In this document: positions 33,791 through 40,028 of the stretch, in pieces
Position numbering within the stretch: position 1 is the first letter of the stretch
Layout of the letters: each line of letters begins with the position of its first letter
DNA from: Bacteroidales bacterium
GTDB taxonomy: Bacteria > Bacteroidota > Bacteroidia > Bacteroidales > UBA932
Length of the DNA stretch: 40,028 nt
Assembly (NCBI GenBank): GCA_017502125.1
Contig: JAFVVN010000005.1
Coordinates: 1-40,028, forward strand
Direction of reading: 5' to 3'
The notes under the pieces: generated by a model
Told to the model about the DNA's origin: nothing
What the model saw: the letters and a program-made list of their open reading frames with translations, nothing else
The model's database searches: none
Position numbers and translations under genes: made by a program

Positions 33791-35569
33791 ATGAAGAGAT
33801 TATTTCTATTGATGGCAGCGGTTGCAATGGCGGCATGTGACACAGTCCGGCCTGCACAGACGACGTATTGCAATCCTTTGGATATGGACTATGCATATAT
33901 GGTCTATAATTCCGACCGCAATCTCTCCTACCGCTCGGGGGCGGACCCTGCAGTCGTGGAGTTCAGGGGAGAGTACTATATGTTCGTGACACGCTCTCAT
34001 GGATATTGGCATTCTGCCGATCTTGTAGACTGGACATTCATCAGGCCGAAAAGCATCTGGTATCCCCAGGGATGCAATGCTCCGGCTGCCCATAACTACA
34101 AGGACTCTCTTCTTTATATGGCAGGTGACCCTTCAGGAGCTATGAGCATTCTATATACAGATGATCCGAAGTCGGGGGTGTGGGAGGCGGTGCCGGCCAT
34201 ACTTCACGACCTGCAGGACCCGGATCTCTTCATCGATGATGACGGACAGGCATATATGTTCTGGGGTTCGTCCAACCTCTATCCGGTCCGTGGAAAGAAG
34301 CTCAATATGAAGGATCGTTTCCTCGTGGAAAGCGAGACCTTCGAGCTGTTCAATACGGACAGCACGGCCCATGGATGGGAGCGTTTCGGGGAGAATCATT
34401 CCGACAGAAACATAAGGGCTTATATCGAGGGTGCCTGGATGACCAAGCACAACGGCAGGTATTATATGCAGTATGGTGCTCCTGGAACCGAATTCAATGT
34501 CTACGGTGACGGAGTATATGTGGCTGATGACCCTATGGGACCCTATGAGTATCAGGCACATAATCCGGTTTCATACAAGCCGGGTGGATTCATGAACGGT
34601 GCCGGACACGGCAGCACTGTCCTGGACCTTGATGGCAATTACTGGCATTTTGCCACAATGTCTCTTTCAGCCATCGTCAATTGGGAAAGGCGTATCTGTC
34701 TCTATCCGACCTTCTTTGATGAGGACGGAATCATGTATTGCGACAATGAATATGGGGATTATCCGCATTATGCACCGTCTCAGAAGGATAAGAAGGGAGC
34801 GTTTACCGGTTGGATGCTCCTCTCGTATGGCAAGCCTGTGACAGCATCTTCTTATGCTGAGGGGGCTGCAAAAAAGGCAGAGGGCTTTTCAGATGCCAAC
34901 AGACCGGTCGTTTCCCTGGATTTCAAGCCGCATAACATTGTTGACGAGAACTGCAAGACCTACTGGCTGGCAGAGAACAACGATGCAGACGAATGGATAT
35001 GCATCGATATGGAGGAAGAATGCGATGTCTATGCACTTCAGATCAACTATTTCGACCACGAGACACAGTTCTACAACAAGGTCGATGGCCTGAGGCAGAG
35101 ATATTTGATTGAGGGGTCTTCCGATGGTGACAGGTGGTTTGTCCTTGAGGACAGAAGCTGGTCTGACAAGGATGCTCCAAATGCATACATCCAGCTTGAG
35201 GAACCGAAGGCTGCGAGATATGTAAGATATAGGAATGTTTCAATAAGTTCTCCTCATCTTGCGATCTCTGATATACGTGTCTTCGGAAAGGGACGCGGTG
35301 AGGCTCCTGCACAGGTGCAGGGACTGGCTGCCGAGCGATATGATGACGGAAAGTCGGTAGACCTGAAATGGGAGGCCGTTGATGGCGCACAGGGTTACAA
35401 CGTGAGATGGGGCATCGCACCGGACAAACTCTATAGCTCCTGGCTTCTTTATGACGATAATGAGCTGACTCTCAGATGCCTTGTGAGGGGTCAGGAATAT
35501 TATATCCAGGTGGAGGCATTCAATTCCAATGGAATATCACCGGTTAGCGAGACGATTTATTTGAAATAG
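33791..35569 (+). CDS. GH43-like lipoprotein with discoidin (F5/8C) and Fn3 domains
   Basis: The product has 592 residues. Lipobox Cys16 (AMAAC) is followed by a five-bladed GH43-like propeller (about 25-345). The catalytic triad is in place: Asp52 (SGADPAVV), Asp143 (LQDPDLFIDDDG) and Glu213 (YIEGAWM). An F5/8 type C carbohydrate-binding domain spans about 348-490 (WICIDMEEECDVYALQINYF; ARYVRYRNVSISSPHLAISDIRVFG), and an Fn3 domain ends the protein. GH43 enzymes usually remove arabinose, xylose or galactose units, none of which is part of plain beta-1,2-glucan. It starts 11 bases after the GH144-type gene, so it belongs to the same operon. Confidence 0.85.
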   Translation: MKRLFLLMAAVAMAACDTVRPAQTTYCNPLDMDYAYMVYNSDRNLSYRSGADPAVVEFRGEYYMFVTRSHGYWHSADLVDWTFIRPKSIWYPQGCNAPAAHNYKDSLLYMAGDPSGAMSILYTDDPKSGVWEAVPAILHDLQDPDLFIDDDGQAYMFWGSSNLYPVRGKKLNMKDRFLVESETFELFNTDSTAHGWERFGENHSDRNIRAYIEGAWMTKHNGRYYMQYGAPGTEFNVYGDGVYVADDPMGPYEYQAHNPVSYKPGGFMNGAGHGSTVLDLDGNYWHFATMSLSAIVNWERRICLYPTFFDEDGIMYCDNEYGDYPHYAPSQKDKKGAFTGWMLLSYGKPVTASSYAEGAAKKAEGFSDANRPVVSLDFKPHNIVDENCKTYWLAENNDADEWICIDMEEECDVYALQINYFDHETQFYNKVDGLRQRYLIEGSSDGDRWFVLEDRSWSDKDAPNAYIQLEEPKAARYVRYRNVSISSPHLAISDIRVFGKGRGEAPAQVQGLAAERYDDGKSVDLKWEAVDGAQGYNVRWGIAPDKLYSSWLLYDDNELTLRCLVRGQEYYIQVEAFNSNGISPVSETIYLK

Positions 35570-35593
35570 AATCATCAAACAATAATAAGAATT

Positions 35594-37876
35594 ATGAAAA
35601 AGAAACTGTTGATTATCAGTATGTTCTGCGCGGCCCTTGTCGCTTGCTCGGGTCCGAAGAGCGAAATGGACAAGTTCGTCGACGACCTTATGGGCAAGAT
35701 GACTGTCGAAGAGAAGATCGGTCAGCTCAACCTTCCTGTTGCAGGTGATATCGTGACAGGACAGGCTAAGAGCAGCAATGTGTCCGAGCGTATCCGCAAT
35801 GGTGAAGTCGGAGGACTTTTCAACCTCAAGGGTGCGGCCAAGATCCGCGATGTCCAGAGAATTGCAGTGGAGGAGTCCCGCCTGGGTATTCCTATCCTCT
35901 TCGGTATGGACGTAATTCATGGCTATGAGACAATTTTCCCTATTCCCCTCGGACTCTCATGCTCATGGGATATGGAGGCTGTGGAACTGTCCGCACGTAT
36001 TGCTGCCGAGGAGGCCAGTGCTGATGGTATCTGCTGGACATTCAGCCCTATGGTGGATGTTTCACGCGATGCAAGATGGGGTCGTGTGAGTGAGGGTTCA
36101 GGAGAGGATACTTATCTTGGATGCCGTGTTGCAGAGGCTATGGTACGTGGCTACCAGGGACCTGACAAGGAGACTCAGCTCACTCAGGATGATCAGATTC
36201 TTGCATGTGTAAAGCACTTTGCCCTTTATGGTGCACCGGAGGCTGGACGTGACTATAACACAGTGGATATGAGCCATCTGCGTATGTTCAACGAATACTT
36301 CCCTCCTTACAAGGCAGCTGTTGATGCAGGTGCTGCTTCAGTCATGGCGTCATTCAATGAAGTGGATGGAATTCCGGCAACAGGAAACCGTTGGCTCATG
36401 ACTGAGCTTCTCCGCGACCAGTGGGGCTTTGACGGATTCGTGGTGACCGACTACACAGGTATCTATGAAATGATCGACCATGGCGTGGGTGACTTCGAGT
36501 CAGTGAGCGTGCAGGCACTCAAGGCCGGTATTGATATGGATATGGTCAGCGAGGGATTCGTTCAGAATGTGAAGAACGCTCTTGACAAGGGTCTTGTGAG
36601 CATGAAGGACATCGACACTGCATGTCGTCGTATCCTTGAGGCAAAATACAGACTCGGTCTTTTCGAGGATCCGTACAAATTCTGCAGAGAAGAAGATGCA
36701 GCTGCCGAGGTCTACTGCCAGGAGCATAAGGATATTGCGAGAAAGATCGCTTCAGAGAGCTTCGTGCTCCTTAAGAACGAGAATGTCCTTCCTCTCAGGA
36801 AGCAGGGTACAATAGGTCTTATCGGTCCTCTTGCCGACACTCGCAGCAATATGCCGGGAACCTGGAGTGTGGCAGCTCGTCTGGATGTTCCTAAGACCAT
36901 CCGTGAAGGTCTCACAGATGCAGTCAAGGGCAAGGCGAAGGTGCTTTATGCAAAGGGTTCCAACCTTGTTTCTGACTATGACCTTGAGATGCGTTCGACA
37001 ATGTTCGGCCGTGAACTCGGAAGAGACAACCGCACTGATGCTCAGCTTCTCAACGAGGCACTTGCTGTTGCACGTCAGTCTGATGTGATTGTGGCTGCTC
37101 TCGGAGAGTCTTCAGAGATGAGCGGTGAGAGCTCATGCAGGACAGATCTCGGCATTCCGGATGTTCAGCAGAAGCTCCTCAAGGCTCTTGTGGCAACAGG
37201 AAAGCCGATCGTCCTTGTTCTTTTCAATGGTCGTCCGATGACACTCAACTGGGAGGCTGATAATGTTCCGGCAATCCTCGATGTATGGTTCGGCGGCAGT
37301 GAAACCGCAGATGCTCTGGCTGATGTTCTCTTCGGAGATGTCAACCCTTCAGGTAAACTGACGATGTCCTTCCCTAAGAACGTGGGTCAGGTTCCTCTTT
37401 ACTATGCTGCAAAGCACACAGGTCGTCCTCTTCATGAGGGACGCTGGTTCGAGAAGTTCCGCTCGAACTACCTTGATGTGGACAATGACCCTCTCTATCC
37501 GTTCGGATATGGTCTCTCATACACCACATTCGAGTACAGTCCTGTTTCAATCAGCTCGACAGAGGTTGCACAGGGCGGTTCGCTCACAGCTGAAGTGACA
37601 GTCAGGAATACCGGTAAATATGCTGGAAAGGAGGTTGTCCAGATGTATCTCCAGGATGTTGTAGGAACAACCACCCGTCCGGTTCGTGAGCTCAAGGGCT
37701 TTGAGAAGATCTCTCTTGAGCCTGGCGAAAGCAGGACAGTCACATTTGAGATAACTCCGGAACTCATGAGCCACTACAATTCAGCACTTGAATTTGTCGC
37801 TGAGCCGGGTGAGTTCATCGTTAGCGTAGGTCCTGATTCACGCACAAAGAACTCAGCATCGTTCATCCTGAAATAA
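35594..37876 (+). CDS. GH3 beta-glucosidase lipoprotein (BglX-like)
   Basis: The product has 760 residues. Lipobox ALVAC (Cys18). The GH3 TIM barrel has LGIPILFGMDVIHGYETIFP, FSPMVDVSRDARWGRVSEGSGED, KHFALYGAPEAGRDYN and GFVVTDYTG with nucleophile Asp286. The second domain has AALGESSEMSGESSCRTDLG, the usual acid/base region, and a C-terminal Fn3-like domain (GGSLTAEVTVRNTGKYAGKE). It would release glucose from short oligosaccharides. With GH144-type partners, sophorose and sophorotriose are the expected substrates. It closes the operon, 24 bases after the GH43-like gene, and is followed by a terminator. Confidence 0.93.
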   Translation: MKKKLLIISMFCAALVACSGPKSEMDKFVDDLMGKMTVEEKIGQLNLPVAGDIVTGQAKSSNVSERIRNGEVGGLFNLKGAAKIRDVQRIAVEESRLGIPILFGMDVIHGYETIFPIPLGLSCSWDMEAVELSARIAAEEASADGICWTFSPMVDVSRDARWGRVSEGSGEDTYLGCRVAEAMVRGYQGPDKETQLTQDDQILACVKHFALYGAPEAGRDYNTVDMSHLRMFNEYFPPYKAAVDAGAASVMASFNEVDGIPATGNRWLMTELLRDQWGFDGFVVTDYTGIYEMIDHGVGDFESVSVQALKAGIDMDMVSEGFVQNVKNALDKGLVSMKDIDTACRRILEAKYRLGLFEDPYKFCREEDAAAEVYCQEHKDIARKIASESFVLLKNENVLPLRKQGTIGLIGPLADTRSNMPGTWSVAARLDVPKTIREGLTDAVKGKAKVLYAKGSNLVSDYDLEMRSTMFGRELGRDNRTDAQLLNEALAVARQSDVIVAALGESSEMSGESSCRTDLGIPDVQQKLLKALVATGKPIVLVLFNGRPMTLNWEADNVPAILDVWFGGSETADALADVLFGDVNPSGKLTMSFPKNVGQVPLYYAAKHTGRPLHEGRWFEKFRSNYLDVDNDPLYPFGYGLSYTTFEYSPVSISSTEVAQGGSLTAEVTVRNTGKYAGKEVVQMYLQDVVGTTTRPVRELKGFEKISLEPGESRTVTFEITPELMSHYNSALEFVAEPGEFIVSVGPDSRTKNSASFILK

Positions 37877-37893
37877 CAGGAATCCAATAACTG

Positions 37894-37926
37894 ACAAGAG
37901 GCTGACCCAAAAGGTCAGCTTCTTGT
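37894..37926 (+). terminator. Terminator at the end of the PUL
   Basis: ACAAGA-G-GCTGACC (37894-37907) and GGTCAGC-T-TCTTGT (37913-37926) form a stem with one internal mismatch and a 5-base loop CAAAA. The sequence after it (GTGTTTATAA) is moderately T-rich. Confidence 0.7.
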
Positions 37927-38048
37927 GTGTTTATAAGGATTGCACCGGGCTGATGATATAAAAATATAGCCATTCCTTTGATTACCAAAAAGAATAGCTA
38001 TTTTAGGTTACGACGTAGGGGTTCAGGAAGGTAACATAAGGAAAACCA

Positions 38049-38101
38049 TGGCCGCCCGTGGCCTTGTGAACGGGAGGGGCCCACGAAGTGGGAGGGATTC
38101 A
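38049..38101. repeat. REP-like GC-rich element at the end of the Gfo/Idh/MocA gene
   Basis: The segment contains GGCC/GGCC (38050-38053 with 38060-38063), a CCCGT/ACGGG stem (about 38056-38060, 38070-38074) and a CCCAC-GAA-GTGGG hairpin (about 38080-38092), ending in GGGAGGGATTCAG. It contrasts with the AT-rich spacer before it and has the look of a dispersed palindromic repeat. Its end overlaps the stop codon (38099-38101) of the minus-strand gene. Confidence 0.55.
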
Positions 38102-39307
38102 GTTTTCTGCCTGAAAGCAAAGGATGTGGCTGGAAAGGGAAGTCTGGGCGGGAGTGCGTGTCCGGAGATGCCCTTCCCGGATGGAATCGATGAACTCCTT
38201 GACTATAATGAGGTCGGCACCGGCATGAAAATCCTGTTTGCGTGTCCATAGAAAATCATGTCTTTCCGGATTTTCAGAGGGATTGCGGTAGGTTATGTCA
38301 ATATAGGACTCATCACCGGAGATGGTGGCGTTTTCACATTCAATCACGGTCATCCTGTCCTTCTCATCTGTTCCGCATTCCATGATTATTTCCGCTCTGA
38401 TGCCGGATTTAAGTTCCAGGATCATTGACTGGCGGTCTATTACATCATTCTCCGGGCAGTCATACACACATCTGCCGTATCTGGAATCTTTCAACATCCT
38501 GGTCAGCATTTCTTCCTGAGTTTCTCCAGGCTGGCATGTGAACCCCTTTATCCAGTCTTTTCTTCTAAGATAAAGATCCACTGCAGAGTATGGGCATTTG
38601 CGCTCGATTTCGCAGTCTATGCATCTTTTCGCTGCCTGTTCCGGGGCATTCCCCTCAGTGAATATCCTCTCGCCCATATATGATTTCACGGAATCCACAT
38701 CATCTCCTGTCAGCCACAGCACGAAATCCACGTCATGGCAGCATTTGGTGAAGAACACAGTGGTGTTCATCTCCTTCATGTTCCATGGACCTCTGACAAA
38801 GGTGTGTGCAGTCCTGTCACGGCCAACTCTCTCGATGTGACGTACCGAAAGGATTCTGCCCATCTTGGGGTCTTCAGAAAGCTGCTTCAGTTTATTGAAA
38901 TACGGATGATATCTGAGGACATAGCATACCGTGACAATCTTGCCTGTCTCGATGCTTGCCTGGACGATATCGCGGCATTGGGACTCAGTCTGTCCCATAG
39001 GCTTTTCAAGAAGAACATGCCAGCCGTTGTGCAGGGCCTGCAAGGTCAGTTCATGATGGAATATATCAGGTGTTCCTATTATGCACGCATCCAGTTCGAG
39101 ACCGGAAGCCACCAGGTCATCGAGGGAAGAGAAGCATCTGTCTTCAGAAAGTGAGAAACCGGCCCTCAGACCATGCATTCTGGAAGCATCGGGGTCCACT
39201 AGCGCGACCACCTCAGCCATATCCCTGTGTTCCGAGACATAACTTAGGTATTTGCAGGTCCTGTTGCCCAGACCCACTGCTGCTATCCTTACTTTTCTGT
39301 CAGACAT
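38099..39307 (-). CDS. Gfo/Idh/MocA-family oxidoreductase
   Basis: The product has 402 residues. An N-terminal Rossmann fold (RKVRIAAVGLGNRT, then VALVDPDASR) is followed by the EKP motif (101-103; LLEKPMGQTE) and a catalytic-type His in KCCHDVDFVLWL (His191). The family oxidises or reduces sugars, inositols and derivatives with NAD(P). A Cys-rich insert, Cys229-Ile-Asp-Cys232 and Cys238 (CIDCEIERKCPYSAV), appears in some family members and could hold a metal. I chose ATG 39307 over a TTG nine bases upstream. It stands alone, opposite in direction to the PUL. The substrate is unknown. Confidence 0.85.
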   Translation of the reverse strand: MSDRKVRIAAVGLGNRTCKYLSYVSEHRDMAEVVALVDPDASRMHGLRAGFSLSEDRCFSSLDDLVASGLELDACIIGTPDIFHHELTLQALHNGWHVLLEKPMGQTESQCRDIVQASIETGKIVTVCYVLRYHPYFNKLKQLSEDPKMGRILSVRHIERVGRDRTAHTFVRGPWNMKEMNTTVFFTKCCHDVDFVLWLTGDDVDSVKSYMGERIFTEGNAPEQAAKRCIDCEIERKCPYSAVDLYLRRKDWIKGFTCQPGETQEEMLTRMLKDSRYGRCVYDCPENDVIDRQSMILELKSGIRAEIIMECGTDEKDRMTVIECENATISGDESYIDITYRNPSENPERHDFLWTRKQDFHAGADLIIVKEFIDSIREGHLRTRTPAQTSLSSHILCFQAEN

Positions 39308-39382
39308 ATCATGCAAATATAGTCACCTTTGCTGACTTATCAAACTCTCATATCCCTTAACATCGCAGGTCTGAAATAAAGC

Positions 39383-39414
39383 AATCGAGGCGACCAGTAG
39401 TGGCCGCCTCGATT
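39383..39414. terminator. Terminator downstream of the EF-G gene
   Basis: AATCGAGGCGACCA (39383-39396) pairs with TGGCCGCCTCGATT (39401-39414) at 13 of 14 positions around loop GTAG. It lies 15 bases past the EF-G stop codon on the minus strand, and the stem continues into TGCTTTATTT on that strand. Confidence 0.75.
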
Positions 39415-39429
39415 TATATCAGTTTCATA

Positions 39430-40028
39430 TTAGTCTTCCTTCTCCTCTTCGAGGTACGCCTTCAGGAGCTTCTCCTGAACATCGCCAGGTACCGGCTGGT
39501 AGTCAGCGAAGTCCATTGTGAAGGTTGCGCTACCTGATGAGAGTGAGCTGAGAGTTGTAGAGTAGCGGTAGAGCTCTGCGAGAGGAACTCGTGCCTTGAT
39601 GGTGTCGAATCCCTTGTCAGTACCCATACCCTCGATGATTGCACGACGGTTCTGAAGGTCTGACATGCAGGCACCCATGTACTCGGTAGGAGTCATGACC
39701 TCTACATTGTAGATAGGCTCCATGATCTTAGGTCCTGCCACGCGGAATGCCTCCTTGAATGCGTTGCGGGCTGCAAGAACGAATGAGATTTCGTTTGAGT
39801 CAACCGGATGCATCTTACCGTCATATACATAGACGCGGATGTCACGTGCAAGCGATCCTGTGAGAGGGCCTTCGCTCATCTTCTCGTTGATACCCTTGAG
39901 GATAGCTGGCATGAAGCGTGCATCGATGGCACCACCCACAACGCAGTTGTAGTACTCGAGCTTACCACCCCATGGAAGGTCGAACTCTTCCTTGCCCTTG
40001 ATGTTGAGGACAACTTCCTTGCCGTCAA
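39430..40028 (-). CDS. Elongation factor G, C-terminal part (runs off the window)
   Basis: About 198 residues are visible. They cover the end of domain IV (VVGGAIDARFMPAILKGINE; LTGSLARDIRVYVYDGKMHP) and domain V (GPKIMEPIYNVEVMTPTEYM; MSDLQNRRAIIEGMG; SLSSGSATFTMDFADYQPVP). EF-G drives ribosome translocation. The GGAIDARFMPAILKGI wording differs from the usual GGVIPKEYIPAVEKGI pattern, and the acidic tail EEEKED is short; both suggest the divergent paralogue (EF-G2-like) that Bacteroidales carry besides the main fusA. The G domain, which would decide this, is outside the window. Confidence 0.9.
   Translation of the reverse strand, partial: DGKEVVLNIKGKEEFDLPWGGKLEYYNCVVGGAIDARFMPAILKGINEKMSEGPLTGSLARDIRVYVYDGKMHPVDSNEISFVLAARNAFKEAFRVAGPKIMEPIYNVEVMTPTEYMGACMSDLQNRRAIIEGMGTDKGFDTIKARVPLAELYRYSTTLSSLSSGSATFTMDFADYQPVPGDVQEKLLKAYLEEEKED

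Noticed and set aside
37960-38004. Imperfect AT-rich inverted repeat (ATAGCCATTCCTTT with AAAGAATAGCTAT) after the PUL terminator
   Set aside because: Several mismatches and no T run in a useful place; could be a weak terminator for the minus-strand gene but not well supported.
38048-38251. Plus-strand open frame starting in the REP-like element
   Set aside because: Consists of the repeat and antisense of the Gfo/Idh/MocA gene end.

Overview
The window is chromosomal DNA of a Bacteroidota member, almost certainly order Bacteroidales. Evidence: a SusC/SusD pair inside a polysaccharide utilization locus, many lipoproteins with short lipoboxes, TAnnTTTG-type -7 promoter boxes, and families typical of the group (DUF3244, secreted S74 proteins, a membrane TPR-HTH regulator, and the coaX / outer-membrane protein / TPR / lptC / ppiD order). 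The genus cannot be fixed from sequence alone.

Layout. 1-382 (-): N-terminal end of a fumarate reductase/succinate dehydrogenase flavoprotein with its own promoter. 557-1585 (-): ruvB. 1586-1875: AT-rich divergent spacer with a cluster of DnaA-box-like 9-mers. 1876-11141 (+): a conserved run of mfd, coaX (GTG start), a beta-barrel outer membrane protein, a periplasmic TPR protein, lptC and a ppiD-like foldase. 11152-11257: a multi-armed palindrome at the convergent junction with ychF. 11292-12395 (-): ychF. 12513-14770 (+): a secreted EEP-family phosphohydrolase and galK.

14800-24765 (+) is visibly more AT-rich and looks accessory. It holds a membrane protein with a Gly/Asp-rich tail, a membrane-spanning TPR regulator with a C-terminal HTH, a promoter, and then a one-way series of exported proteins: DUF3244, an S74 intramolecular-chaperone protein, a HELAH-motif lipoprotein, an MBOAT plus SGNH-like acyltransferase pair, two small lipoproteins with a decayed lipoprotein gene between them, and a small beta-barrel. 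A 14-base motif recurs (13/14) at both edges of this block.

25080-37876 (+) is a complete-looking PUL behind a good promoter: GH144-type lipoprotein, SusC, SusD, LamG-like lipoprotein, second GH144-type lipoprotein, GH43-like/discoidin/Fn3 lipoprotein and GH3 beta-glucosidase. Two GH144-type enzymes plus GH3 suggest beta-1,2-glucan (sophoro-oligosaccharides or cyclic glucan): surface cleavage, capture by SusD/LamG, SusC import, and periplasmic hydrolysis to glucose. No PUL regulator lies in the window, and the GH43-like enzyme does not fit this substrate simply.

38099-39307 (-): a Gfo/Idh/MocA oxidoreductase whose stop codon lies at the edge of a REP-like element. 39430-40028 (-): C-terminal part of an EF-G, probably a divergent paralogue.

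The most interesting points are the predicted beta-1,2-glucan PUL with its misfit GH43, the regulated accessory block of exported proteins, the DnaA-box-like cluster, and three different REP-like elements at gene ends. No tRNA, rRNA, CRISPR array or intact insertion sequence was seen.
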